DNA of 64,000 nucleotides, from NCBI RefSeq assembly GCF_025370755.1, contig NZ_JAMXFC010000019.1, forward strand, positions 58,380 through 122,379. The letters are read 5' to 3'. Every line of letters starts with the position of its first letter. The first letter of the stretch is position 1. This document shows positions 37,393 to 46,042 of the stretch, piece by piece. The notes beneath the pieces are model-generated. The model did no database searches. It had not been told where the DNA came from and worked only from the letters and a program-made list of their open reading frames with translations. Both the position numbers and the translations under genes were made by a program. This stretch comes from Laspinema sp. D2d. Lineage in GTDB: Bacteria > Cyanobacteriota > Cyanobacteriia > Cyanobacteriales > Laspinemataceae.

Positions 37393-38628
37393 CTAAAGTT
37401 TCAGATTTTCCGTAATCCGCTGCATCGCTTCTTCAACATTTTTTCGGCTATTAAACGCAGAAATGCGGAAGTATCCTTCGCCAGCAGCGCCAAATCCAGA
37501 ACCGGGGGTTCCGACTACATTCACCACTTGTAGCAATTTATCAAAGAAATCCCAACTGGATAATCCATTGGGGGTTTTAACCCAGACGTAAGGTGCATTC
37601 ACGCCTCCGTAAACTGACAATCCGGCAGCGGTTAGTTTCTCTCGGATAATTTTGGCATTTTCTAAATAAAAACTGACCAATTCTTTAACTTGTGCTTGTC
37701 CTTCTTCGGAGTACACCGCTTCTGCGCCGCGTTGGACAATGTAGGAGACGCCATTAAATTTGGTGGATTGGCGGCGATTCCAGAGTTTCCAGACTTCGAC
37801 ATCGGACCCATCGGAGGCTTTTGCCATGAGGTTTTTGGGAACTACCGTTAAGGCGCAACGCGTGCCGGTAAATCCCGCATTTTTGGAGAAGGAACGAAAC
37901 TCGATCGCACAATCTTTTGCGCCTTCTATTTCATAGATGGAGTGAGGCAAATTAGGGTCAGTGATAAAGGCTTCGTATGCCGCATCAAAGAAAATAATCG
38001 AACCATTCGCTTTGGCATAGTCTACCCATTTTTTTAAGTAGTCTTTGGTAGCCGTTGCACCCGTAGGATTATTGGGGAAACAGAGGTAAATTAAATCGAC
38101 TTTCTCCGTGGGAAGTTCGGCGATGAAATTATTTTCTGCACTAATGGGGAGATAGACTAATCCCTCATACTCGCCTTTATCATTGACGGGTCCGGTATGT
38201 CCTGCCATGACGTTTGTATCAACATACACGGGATAAACTGGATCGGTAACAGCGATTTTGTTGGTGTTGCCGAAAATGTCAAGAATGTTTCCAGTATCGC
38301 ACTTAGATCCATCTGAAATGAAGATTTCTGATGCATCGATCGCGCATCCTCGGGATTGGAAATCGTGGATGGCAATTTTTTCGCGCAACCAGGCATACCC
38401 TTGTTCGGGTCCGTACCCTTTGAAATTGCTGCGATCGCCCATGTCTTCCACCGCTTTTACCATTGCTTTGCGGCAAGCTTCTGGGAGGGGTTCTGTCACG
38501 TCACCAATACCTAGTTTGATGATTTGGGCGTCCGGATTCGCCTCAGCAAAGGCATTCACCCGACGGGCAATTTCGGGAAACAGGTAACCCGCTTTAAGTT
38601 TGAGGTAGTTGTCGTTAATCGTTGCCAT
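37393..38628 (-). CDS. dapL: LL-diaminopimelate aminotransferase
   Basis: A 411-residue PLP enzyme from the ATG at 38628 (a TTG two codons upstream is less likely). It converts tetrahydrodipicolinate directly to LL-diaminopimelate in lysine and peptidoglycan synthesis, the route used by cyanobacteria and plants. Typical segments are [49 protein letters not shown] and the PLP-lysine region [15 protein letters not shown]. The C-terminal segment [14 protein letters not shown] with its Arg binds the carboxylate. The gene is alone on the minus strand, flanked by repeats. Confidence 0.96.
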   Translation of the reverse strand: MATINDNYLKLKAGYLFPEIARRVNAFAEANPDAQIIKLGIGDVTEPLPEACRKAMVKAVEDMGDRSNFKGYGPEQGYAWLREKIAIHDFQSRGCAIDASEIFISDGSKCDTGNILDIFGNTNKIAVTDPVYPVYVDTNVMAGHTGPVNDKGEYEGLVYLPISAENNFIAELPTEKVDLIYLCFPNNPTGATATKDYLKKWVDYAKANGSIIFFDAAYEAFITDPNLPHSIYEIEGAKDCAIEFRSFSKNAGFTGTRCALTVVPKNLMAKASDGSDVEVWKLWNRRQSTKFNGVSYIVQRGAEAVYSEEGQAQVKELVSFYLENAKIIREKLTAAGLSVYGGVNAPYVWVKTPNGLSSWDFFDKLLQVVNVVGTPGSGFGAAGEGYFRISAFNSRKNVEEAMQRITENLKL

Positions 38629-38778
38629 CGTCAATCATTAAAAACATCGGATTACAGTTTACTGCCAATGGTGGCATCCCGGATAGAGGTTGGCGTTGCT
38701 ATTTTGGTTATGAGCAATTTCAAGTCTGTAGATACCCCAGTCAACCTCATTTGGGACGATGGATTTCTCATCTTGTTT

Positions 38779-39618
38779 TTATGGGCTGATGGGTTTGCGT
38801 CCCAGAATATAAAATAGGGTGATATCGTTCCAGATGCCTTGATCCGTAACTAAGGTTTCTAATTCCGCTAAATATTGGGCTTTAGCAGCCTGTAATTGTT
38901 CTGAATTCAGGGGTTGAACAAAATTGAAAGAGGTAAGAGGATTTTGGATAATGATGTCCCATAATTTTTGAGCAGACTCTAAGCTCAAATACTCTCCAAA
39001 TTGCTCCTCGGTGACTTGAATCGCTTCAAAACCCGATGTTCGTAAGAGGCGGTTACATTTTTCTACAGTTCCTATGGCTTCGTTCCAATTTGGCAATTCG
39101 ATGTCGTAACTTTGGGCAATTTTTGTTAAAATATGTCGAAACATATAAGCAGTTTCAGCAACTGCGGTCATTGCGATGATTCCACCAGGTTTGAGAAATT
39201 TTTGCCAACGGCTTAAGTTGGTAGGAATATTGGGTATATAAGGAATACCACAACAACAGAAAATGCGGTCAAAGCTGTTGTCTGGAAAATCAATAATTTC
39301 TATATCGGCTTGTTTGAGTTCGATATTCGTTAAACCAGCAGCCGTGATTTTGGCTTGCGATCGCCTTAACATTCCCTCGGATAAATCAACTCCCATTACT
39401 GATCCGTGATTTCCCACAATTTGGGCGGCTTCGATGGCAACTAAACCCGTGCCTGTGGCGATGTCTAAGATGTGCTGTCGGGGTTGAATATCCGCGCATT
39501 GGATAAGATGATGGGCAACAATGGAATGAAAATCGCCTTCTTGATCATAGTTTATCCGGCGATTAAAGTAATCGGCAATTTGTTGTTTATAGTCATTAGG
39601 CAGGAAAGAATCATTCAT
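38779..39618 (-). CDS. Class I SAM-dependent methyltransferase
   Basis: A 279-residue methyltransferase. Motif I HILDIATGTGLVAIEAAQ near residue 50, the acidic residue after VMGVDLSEGML, and the post-motif DNSFDRIFCCCGIPYIPN are standard SAM-binding elements. The C-terminal 100 residues are a helical cap for a substrate I cannot assign. A run of three Cys (CCC) follows motif II, which is unusual but not in a catalytic site. Not related in sequence to the methyltransferase at 23722 beyond the fold. Confidence 0.85.
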   Translation of the reverse strand: MNDSFLPNDYKQQIADYFNRRINYDQEGDFHSIVAHHLIQCADIQPRQHILDIATGTGLVAIEAAQIVGNHGSVMGVDLSEGMLRRSQAKITAAGLTNIELKQADIEIIDFPDNSFDRIFCCCGIPYIPNIPTNLSRWQKFLKPGGIIAMTAVAETAYMFRHILTKIAQSYDIELPNWNEAIGTVEKCNRLLRTSGFEAIQVTEEQFGEYLSLESAQKLWDIIIQNPLTSFNFVQPLNSEQLQAAKAQYLAELETLVTDQGIWNDITLFYILGRKPISP

Positions 39619-39687
39619 TTTGGTTGTTGTTTTATTATTCTATGATAAGGGTTTTTCGGGGACTCAAAACATAAAATATTCTAAGAA

Positions 39688-39724
39688 ATATCCCCCAAAC
39701 CCCCCTTCTTAAGGGGGGCTTTTG
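39688..39724. repeat. C-rich/G-rich inverted repeat (aagggggg type)
   Basis: caaacccccctt-ctta-aggggggctttt forms an imperfect stem of about 10 bp. It is a dispersed repeat with another copy at 40711-40752 and relatives at 23455-23690. It lies between a methyltransferase and a dienelactone hydrolase gene. Confidence 0.6.
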
Positions 39725-39748
39725 CGAGAAGTAAATCAGCTTTTCAAT

Positions 39749-40588
39749 TTAGGCAACGCCGTACTTTTCAAACCAAGTGAGAAGGCGATTCCAGGCGTCT
39801 GCTGCTGCTTCTGGGCGATAGGTGGGGCGGTAGTCGGCATAGAATCCGTGGGGAGTGTCGGGATAGAGGATGATTTCGGACTTGCTGTTGCCGGAGGCGA
39901 GGCGATCGCGCATTTGTTCGACAGTATCATTGGGAATTAAATCATCTTCGCCGCCGTATAATCCAAGGATCGGGACAGTTAATTCTTCGGCGATATCGAT
40001 CGGATGTTGGGGAGTCAGGGGGGTGGATTCACCGACTAATCGCCCATACCAGGCGACTCCAGCGGTGACTTGGGGATTATGTGCGCTATACAACCAGACA
40101 ACTCGTCCCCCCCAGCAAAATCCGGTGATGCCCAGCTTTTCAGGGTTGCCCTTACTACTGGTTTGCGCCCAAGCAACGGTAGCATCGAGATCCGACATCA
40201 CTTGTTCATCGGGTACTTGAGATACGACTTCGGAGATGATTTTCTGGATATCTTCCATCTGGGAGACATCTCCTTGTCTAGCAAACATTTCTGGGGCGAT
40301 CGCCAGATAACCCTGTTTAGCAAATCTCCGGCAGACATCCTGGATATGTTCATGAACCCCGAAAATTTCCTGGATGACTAGCACAATCGGGAAGTTTTGT
40401 CCCGTGGCAGGCATGGCGCGATAGGCGGGAATTTCTCCATCGGCAACGGGGATGGCAACTTCACCAGCGGTTAATCCCTCGCTGTCGGTGGTGATGACTT
40501 GTTGGGCGAAAATGGGATGGGCGGCAAGGGCAAATCCAGCGGCGATCGCACTCACTTTGATGAATTGTCGGCGCGTTAAAGGTTTCAT
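39749..40588 (-). CDS. Tat-exported dienelactone hydrolase family protein
   Basis: About 279 residues from the ATG at 40588. The N-terminus has a twin-arginine signal, [20 protein letters not shown], ending near the Ala-Gln cleavage region, so the protein is predicted to be exported folded. The catalytic triad of dienelactone hydrolases is visible: Cys nucleophile in [10 protein letters not shown], Asp in [11 protein letters not shown], and His in [12 protein letters not shown]. It resembles carboxymethylenebutenolidase-like enzymes. The physiological substrate is unknown. Alternative in-frame TTG start two codons upstream is less likely. Confidence 0.9.
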   Translation of the reverse strand: MKPLTRRQFIKVSAIAAGFALAAHPIFAQQVITTDSEGLTAGEVAIPVADGEIPAYRAMPATGQNFPIVLVIQEIFGVHEHIQDVCRRFAKQGYLAIAPEMFARQGDVSQMEDIQKIISEVVSQVPDEQVMSDLDATVAWAQTSSKGNPEKLGITGFCWGGRVVWLYSAHNPQVTAGVAWYGRLVGESTPLTPQHPIDIAEELTVPILGLYGGEDDLIPNDTVEQMRDRLASGNSKSEIILYPDTPHGFYADYRPTYRPEAAADAWNRLLTWFEKYGVA

Positions 40589-40710
40589 TGGCAAGGGATC
40601 CTAATGGTTCAAGGAATGATTCGGTTTTATTGTAATCCATAACCTTTCCGATTGTTATCCTATCTGTTCAAGGAGGCTTCCACTCCTAGAATAAACCTCT
40701 TACAAAATTT

Positions 40711-40752
40711 CGGTTCGATCCCCCCAACCCCCCTTAAGAAGGGGGGCTTTAT
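40711..40752. repeat. C-rich/G-rich inverted repeat (aagggggg type)
   Basis: cccccccaacccccctta-agaaggggggcttt forms a stem flanking ttaag. It lies between the hydrolase gene and the tail-anchored protein, and its flanking words gatcc and agaattttgc are shared with the repeat region at 23455. Confidence 0.6.
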
Positions 40753-40813
40753 TAGAATTTTGCTGGAATTGTAATAGTAAACAAGATGCTTTTATTCGGG
40801 AATTTATACTTAT

Positions 40814-41602
40814 TTAAAACCACAATAACCCTAAAAATAACATCCCGATCGCCACAATCCCTGCCACTAAAGTGGCTGTTTCATTGAACTTTTTTTCGGC
40901 TTGAAACGGTTCTTTCTGAGAACTGAGGGGGTCTTGTCTCTCCCGAATGGGCGTCCAATCTTCCTCCTCTACACTTTTAGATAAACCCCGCCAGACTCCT
41001 GCCTGAATTAAGGCATCTTTGCTTTTAATTCCGGTGACGACAACCAGGGGGCCTTCTCTTTGGGGTAACCCATAGTGTTCGAGTTGGGTGGCGAGGGTTT
41101 CTTTGGTGCGATCGCAATTTTTGGCGAGTTTATCCGTGGACTGTTCTTCTCGTTCTCGGTCGGATTTTGGGGGGTGACTGGGGAGAGTTGCACTCGCGGA
41201 TAATCCCTTTAACAGTTCCCAGTTGACGCTAAATCCATCGGGTCCTCCCACGGGAATTGCTTGGTCAATTTCCCCCTCTAATCCGTCTGGTTTTTCCTCT
41301 ACAAAGGTGCGTAATGCGCGGACAGCGATTGCCCGTAATTGTTGTTCATGGATGGCGGAATCTTCGGCAACCCAGGCGATGGAATTGCGAATGGTGCGAT
41401 CTCGAAAATCGGTTCGCCCCTTCGCCTCTAATCCCGTAATTAGTAATAACAACCGTCCGCTATATCGTCCCAAGAGGAGAGAGGGAGATTCAGATTGAAT
41501 GCAGTCAATAACCCGATTCAAGGTGAGAATCGAAGGGGTTTCTGGTAGCCAGCAATAACCCTCTTCCTGAGAAAATCCTCGACTTTTTACATAAATTTCC
41601 AT
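40814..41602 (-). CDS. Tail-anchored protein of the GTPase cluster
   Basis: A 262-residue protein that starts MEIYVKSRGFSQEEGYCWLP. A soluble N-terminal domain (to about 145, with LLLGRYSGRLLLLITGLEAK and RDRTIRNSIAWVAEDSAI) is followed by a charged linker and a C-terminal membrane segment, ATLVAGIVAIGMLFLGLLWF, with only one residue or so left after it. This is a tail-anchor arrangement. The family is unfamiliar to me by name. The gene is 9 bases downstream of the P-loop protein gene, so they are almost certainly co-expressed. I infer an adaptor that places the GTPase on a membrane. Confidence 0.75.
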   Translation of the reverse strand: MEIYVKSRGFSQEEGYCWLPETPSILTLNRVIDCIQSESPSLLLGRYSGRLLLLITGLEAKGRTDFRDRTIRNSIAWVAEDSAIHEQQLRAIAVRALRTFVEEKPDGLEGEIDQAIPVGGPDGFSVNWELLKGLSASATLPSHPPKSDREREEQSTDKLAKNCDRTKETLATQLEHYGLPQREGPLVVVTGIKSKDALIQAGVWRGLSKSVEEEDWTPIRERQDPLSSQKEPFQAEKKFNETATLVAGIVAIGMLFLGLLWF

Positions 41603-41611
41603 GACATCCTC

Positions 41612-42574
41612 CTATCCAATATTGAGCCAATTTTGACCCTGTAACACCGCATAAGCACCCGTATTTTTACAACCTTTGGCAAATTCCCGGACTGCATCTT
41701 TCAGGTGATTATCCAATCCTAACCAATCGCGGATAAAATTAAATACTCCTAAGTTGCGTCGGTCCAAATGGAGTCTTAGCAGAAACCGCAACAAATAGCG
41801 TAAAGGCTGTTCGCTATCTTGGGGATTATATTGGGCATCGTGACTCGTTTTTCTGAAAATAAATAACGGTTTTCCATCCAGGATTTCAATACGGGAAAAT
41901 ACCACAGTTCCTACGGTTTGAACTGGAGTGATAATCACGACGACTTTGGAGAGTAAAGATTCCGATCGCAATAAATCTAATACTCTCGCATATCCCGCTT
42001 GCACCTGCCGGACTAATTCCGCACTACTTTTCTCATCTTGTAAGTATTTTTCGCAGCGTACTGGGGCAAAAATCACCAATCGGGGAGACTCTAATTCGCG
42101 ATAGACTCGTTGAAACAAATTAGCAATTTGTTGAGGTTTATTGACTGCATCATGCCATTGGCCGTTTTTTTCCATTAAGGCAGGGGTATCAATGGCGATC
42201 GCCACCGCTGCCGATTCCCGCACAAATGTCTCAACTCGTTCCTTATCTTCTCGCGAACTTTTGGCGGCGAGATATTCTCCGGGATAATCTTGAAAATGCA
42301 ATGTTAATGAGGGAATTGCCCCTCTTCTGCCCAACTCAAAGAGAAAAGATTTATGGTCTTCCGTACTCTGCATCCATCCTTTAGTTTCAAAACTGTCGGG
42401 CAGGGTTTTTAGTTCGGCTAATCGTTCTTGTAGCAAGGCTGCACTTTCTAAATCTGGCGTTAGTTGCAAATTGGTTTGTCCAATATTGCGTTCAAATTGC
42501 TCATACATGGCAGTTAAAAGGCTGGTTTTACCGACGCCACTAGGTCCCAGCATAGTCACTTTTAATTCCTGCAT
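41612..42574 (-). CDS. P-loop GTPase-like protein (TRAFAC-like)
   Basis: A 320-residue protein with a clear P-loop near the N-terminus, MLGPSGVGKTSLLTAMY (Gly10-Ser18), and a Walker B/G3-like LHFQDYPGEYL (Asp96-Gly99). A third strand ends in AVAIAIDTPALM. The end is LGLDNHLKDAVREFAKGCKN. No standard NKxD G4 motif is visible, which is common in the double-GTPase/GTPase-associated families. It is 9 bases from the tail-anchored gene and 86 bases downstream of a decayed thg1 gene. Likely function: nucleotide-driven switch in a membrane- or phage-related process, by family analogy only. Confidence 0.8.
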   Translation of the reverse strand: MQELKVTMLGPSGVGKTSLLTAMYEQFERNIGQTNLQLTPDLESAALLQERLAELKTLPDSFETKGWMQSTEDHKSFLFELGRRGAIPSLTLHFQDYPGEYLAAKSSREDKERVETFVRESAAVAIAIDTPALMEKNGQWHDAVNKPQQIANLFQRVYRELESPRLVIFAPVRCEKYLQDEKSSAELVRQVQAGYARVLDLLRSESLLSKVVVIITPVQTVGTVVFSRIEILDGKPLFIFRKTSHDAQYNPQDSEQPLRYLLRFLLRLHLDRRNLGVFNFIRDWLGLDNHLKDAVREFAKGCKNTGAYAVLQGQNWLNIG

Positions 42575-42660
42575 TATGTTCTCGGGTTGAGGGTTGATCT
42601 GATTTTTTCTTAGGTACTTTTATGTTCACCAAGTTAAAGGAAAGTGTTCTTTAACTTCTC

Positions 42661-42957
42661 CTAACTCTCTAAGAGTCTGGCGATAAACTCGCTATAAGCT
42701 GCCTTCCTTGGCAAGGCTGCATCAATTTTAATTCGCCGTCGGGTAGCAACGACTTCTTGACCTAGAATCTGATTATACCGGATTTGCGAGTCATTTTCCC
42801 AAAATAACCCCGTCCCGCGACGCTGCCATCAGGGCAATTCATTAAAGTTTATCCTATAACGAGTGGCATCAGCTTGTCTCCACCGAAAGTAATCTACCAC
42901 CTCGGATGGATGATAGAAATATTCCAGTTGCCTCGTTTTGCGGTCAAATTGAGTCAA
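42661..42957 (-). pseudogene. thg1: Decayed tRNA-His guanylyltransferase (Thg1) gene
   Basis: Read leftward, one frame gives FDRKTRQLEYFYHPSEVV, then DYFRWRQADATRYR, then INFNELP, a TGA stop, WQRRGTGLFWE and finally GQEVVATRRRIKIDAALPRK, ending at TAG. The words VVDYFRWRxxDAxR and the INFNDLPxWQRRGxGLYWE-like segment are characteristic of Thg1, which adds G at position -1 of tRNA-His. The catalytic N-terminal part (about 130 residues) and about 40 middle residues are missing, and an in-frame stop interrupts the C-terminal part. No start codon is needed to see it. The remnant partly overlaps the 3' end of the kinase-like gene. Confidence 0.85.
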
Positions 42958-43433
42958 GTTACAAGGGTTTCCTCCTGGGTCCAAGGATAAATCTCAAAGG
43001 TTCTGGGATGATCTCCTATTTTGACGTGAAATAACTGATGAAATCCTTCCGAGTAGGTTGGGGGGACTAATTTATTGCGAGTCATATAGAGGGCGTAGTC
43101 CGGGACTCGGGCTTTTCCTTCTCGTTGTTGATTGCGGGTGAGGCAATCGGTAATTTGGGATTCAAAGTAATAGCCCATAATTGTTGTTTTATAGGCTTGT
43201 CCTATTTCAATAATAGCAAGGCGATCGCCCAAGGTAGGATTTGTATTATCTACCACTAAGGAGGTTCCAGATTTAAGGTGTTCTGCGATTAAAAAAGCTT
43301 GTCTGCGGGCGGGTCTTTTATTGTTCCGCATTAAATCTTTACTCACTAAAGCATGGGTTTGGGCGAAATAGGTTCGATAAAAGGTACTTTTTCCCGCCCC
43401 TTGTAATCCCATTAATATCACAATTTCTATCAT
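42954..43433 (-). CDS. Polynucleotide-kinase-like P-loop protein
   Basis: A 159-residue AAA-type or PNK-like kinase. The P-loop is GLQGAGKSTFYRTYF, followed by SKDLMRNNKRPARRQAFLIAEHL and VVDNTNPTLGDRLAIIEIG, with the lid arginines in RNQQREGKARVP. This is the pattern of T4 Pnkp-like 5'-kinases (a nucleotide P-loop, a D-x-x-R and a VDxTN motif). In many cyanobacteria a Thg1 gene lies next to such a kinase, and here the Thg1 remnant lies right after it. I infer a role in RNA end repair or tRNA processing, and the target is not known. Confidence 0.8.
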   Translation of the reverse strand: MIEIVILMGLQGAGKSTFYRTYFAQTHALVSKDLMRNNKRPARRQAFLIAEHLKSGTSLVVDNTNPTLGDRLAIIEIGQAYKTTIMGYYFESQITDCLTRNQQREGKARVPDYALYMTRNKLVPPTYSEGFHQLFHVKIGDHPRTFEIYPWTQEETLVT

Positions 43434-43492
43434 GATTTAGCCATTCAATCAAGAAAATTTCTAATTGCCATTAAATATTTTGACCGTATCGC

Positions 43493-43562
43493 TTAGAAAC
43501 CGGATTTTTAAGAAAATATTTGCTTAAAAGTCATAAAGGGGTTTAAAAGCCCGGTTTCTGGT
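43493..43562. repeat. Palindromic repeat pair, agaaacccggtttct family
   Basis: ttagaaaccggatttttaag (about 43493-43512) and aaaagcccggtttctggttt (about 43545-43564) lie between the kinase-like gene and the dynamin-like gene, in a gap of about 167 bases. They belong to the same family as 3461, 37290 and 47662. Confidence 0.6.
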
Positions 43563-43600
43563 TTCCAAAAGTGTAACCTCCCCTTGTATTTTATTTCCCT

Positions 43601-45805
43601 TCAACCACTATTGATAGGCAAAAATTGCATCAATTGCAATTGATTTGCCGTTTCTACCATATCCACGGCATTTAACCATTCTCGACGTAGCCGATCGCGA
43701 CTGCTGAAACGGTCAAATTCATCTTGCCAGACCTCGGACCGGACTTGTTCTAAAAAGATTTGCCACTCGGTTTTTACTCCTTCCACCCGCAACACGCGAT
43801 CCACAAATTCCTCCACGATCGCAAAGGCTGCCTGATTCGGTTCAATTAATAAATCTTCTAGGGCAGTTTCACAGTTATAAACCGCTTCAGCATGAAGAGT
43901 TTTCAGGTTTCCTAAAACTTCAGACGCCGAAACCCCTTGATGGGATAATTTCAATCCCGTCTTATCCGGATTTAACCCATCCAACTGCTGACGAATCCGA
44001 TGTTGAATCAGTCCGCGATAGGATAAATTAAATTCGGATAAAATTCTAAACCCCAGTTTGAGTTTGTGTAAATCTTCCGGTAACAGTTCCGCCATGACGC
44101 CTAAAAATTCACTGCCTCGAACCGGGGTGAGGTTTTCTAATCGTCCTTGTTCTATTAGCACATCGGCAACTCGGGACTTGACACGTTCGATCGCCTGCTT
44201 CAATCCATCATCTAACGTCAAAAAATGCTGAGATAAATGGGCCCGAATTTCGTTTAAATATTGATAGTACGCATTCGGATAGCCTCCCACGCGATCGCGC
44301 CGGGTTTCTATCTCTTCTAGGGTGGGAATGCCCGGGTCCTGGTAACAATTGGCAATCGCAATCTGAACTTGCTTCTTGAACTCTAAATCTTCCGCCTCTC
44401 GTTGCTGAGACAGACCCCGCAAAAATCCCTCTAAGCCACTGGTTAAATTATTCCAAAGGGCATCAAATAACCGCAGGAATAGGGGAAAATCGCTCTCGCG
44501 TTGGGCCGATTGGCCTAGGACTTGCCTTGCCTTAACCAGTTCCGCAGCGAGGCGATCGCGCAGGTGCAAGAGTCGGTCTTGATAGGCTGCTGCATACTGG
44601 CGGTCCAGGTCGGTAATTTTAGCCATTAAATACTCCAAAACCCCCTCTAAAATCTGCTGATTTACGGCAACTGAATCGGCACAATTCACCGTTAAGGTTT
44701 TAACCACTTCCAGATGTTTTTCGGCCATTGTTTCGGCTAAATCTTGGCAGTTTTTAGCATTATCCCCATTCCCAGAACCGGCGCTGGTTTGGTTGAGAAT
44801 CATCATGGACCAGAGGGCGATCGGTAGTTCGGTTAATGCCGCAGCAGCGGTGTCGTACAACTTCACATCAACATCGGCCCAATAATCCCCCGAGGATTTC
44901 GGCATTCTCACAAACAGTACAAAATCCACCTCATGACCGAGGGTTTTGATTAGCCTCACTTCATCGCCAATGCCGGTATCTCCCAATCCGGGCATATCCA
45001 CTAACGCAATGGTTCCCACATCCCCATTGGGAAAGGTGCAGACAATTTTAACTTGGCGCACCGCGAGATAGTTGAAAAAGACGCGCTGACCATCGGGGGT
45101 ATCTTGTGCGACATATTCGCGAATTTCCCCTTGAGAAATCCGCCGTGGGGAGGGTTGCTGGAGGAGAGTCCGATACTGGTCCAGGTGGGTGTGATATCGT
45201 CGGAGATGTTCGTATTTTGCCCCGGTTTGTGCGCCGTAGAGGTCACGAGGCAGGGGCGGAAGAGACTGTCTGGCAAAGTCATCCAGGGACTGGGGAGACG
45301 GACCTAACTGGAGTTGGTCGTAATACGGGGCGATCGCCTCGTCTAAAAACGATCGCTCACTATGAAAGAATACTTCCCCGTGAGTTTCCAGGGTGGGATT
45401 GTGGTAGATGGTACTGAGGACGCCGGTACAATGTTGGCGATCGCCATCGGGAATTTCCGAGGCAGTCAATCCGGTTAAACTTTGTAAGAGGCGGCTTTTC
45501 CCTTGTCTAGCGCGTCCAACCACGCCAATATTCAGGGTATCCCGGGAAAACCGGGCTTTTAGTTTCGCCGTTGCCTCTAATTCGCGGGCAATTTCCACCT
45601 GAATTTTCCAAAAATCCACGTCTTGGAGAGGTCCGACGATCGCCTGATCTTCTACGGAATTTAGGAGGCGATCGCGGTGGTCCTGTAAAGTCCGAAGGGC
45701 TGCCGTGAGGGACCTTAAATTGTCCTCAACCCGGCTCATATTTTCGGCTAAAGGGCGACGTTTTTCAACAATCTGAGCAATTTGTGCGGTTCTGTGATTA
45801 TTCAT
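43601..45805 (-). CDS. Dynamin-like large GTPase
   Basis: A 734-residue protein. Residues 1-90 are helical. The GTP site is present: P-loop VVGRARQGKSRLLQSLTG (Gly97-Ser104), a switch-II motif ALVDMPGLGDTGIGDEV (Asp270-Asp276) and a G4-like ILNQTSAG (Asn338) that departs from NKxD. The remaining 400 residues are helical stalk-like sequence with no clear membrane segment. This layout is that of bacterial dynamin-like proteins and of GTPases in predicted phage-defence systems. It leads a minus-strand cluster with a kinase-like protein, a thg1 remnant, a second P-loop protein and a tail-anchored protein. No membrane fusion role is shown. Confidence 0.8.
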   Translation of the reverse strand: MNNHRTAQIAQIVEKRRPLAENMSRVEDNLRSLTAALRTLQDHRDRLLNSVEDQAIVGPLQDVDFWKIQVEIARELEATAKLKARFSRDTLNIGVVGRARQGKSRLLQSLTGLTASEIPDGDRQHCTGVLSTIYHNPTLETHGEVFFHSERSFLDEAIAPYYDQLQLGPSPQSLDDFARQSLPPLPRDLYGAQTGAKYEHLRRYHTHLDQYRTLLQQPSPRRISQGEIREYVAQDTPDGQRVFFNYLAVRQVKIVCTFPNGDVGTIALVDMPGLGDTGIGDEVRLIKTLGHEVDFVLFVRMPKSSGDYWADVDVKLYDTAAAALTELPIALWSMMILNQTSAGSGNGDNAKNCQDLAETMAEKHLEVVKTLTVNCADSVAVNQQILEGVLEYLMAKITDLDRQYAAAYQDRLLHLRDRLAAELVKARQVLGQSAQRESDFPLFLRLFDALWNNLTSGLEGFLRGLSQQREAEDLEFKKQVQIAIANCYQDPGIPTLEEIETRRDRVGGYPNAYYQYLNEIRAHLSQHFLTLDDGLKQAIERVKSRVADVLIEQGRLENLTPVRGSEFLGVMAELLPEDLHKLKLGFRILSEFNLSYRGLIQHRIRQQLDGLNPDKTGLKLSHQGVSASEVLGNLKTLHAEAVYNCETALEDLLIEPNQAAFAIVEEFVDRVLRVEGVKTEWQIFLEQVRSEVWQDEFDRFSSRDRLRREWLNAVDMVETANQLQLMQFLPINSG

Positions 45806-45905
45806 GATCGGTAATATAATTATCGGGTTTCGTTCCCTCTCTTGATGCGGTCAGCGAAGGATTGATCCCCCGTCAAGGCTTGAAAAAACTGCTTTGAGGG
45901 ATACC

Positions 45906-45949
45906 AGAAAAAAATAAGACCCTTTCATCTTACGGGATGGGGGTCTTAT
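45906..45949 (-). terminator. Terminator of the processing protease gene
   Basis: A 9-bp stem ataagaccc (45914-45922) and gggtcttat (45941-45949) with a loop of about 18 bases. On the leftward strand it is followed by a T-run (ttttttt at 45907-45914), so it terminates the gene at 46043-47350. Confidence 0.75.
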
Positions 45950-46042
45950 CACACCATTCTCAATCGTTTTAATTTCAGGGAAACCCGTAAAAACTAGGTA
46001 GGTTTTGAAACAGAGTACCCTTACAAATTCACCGATTTGATG

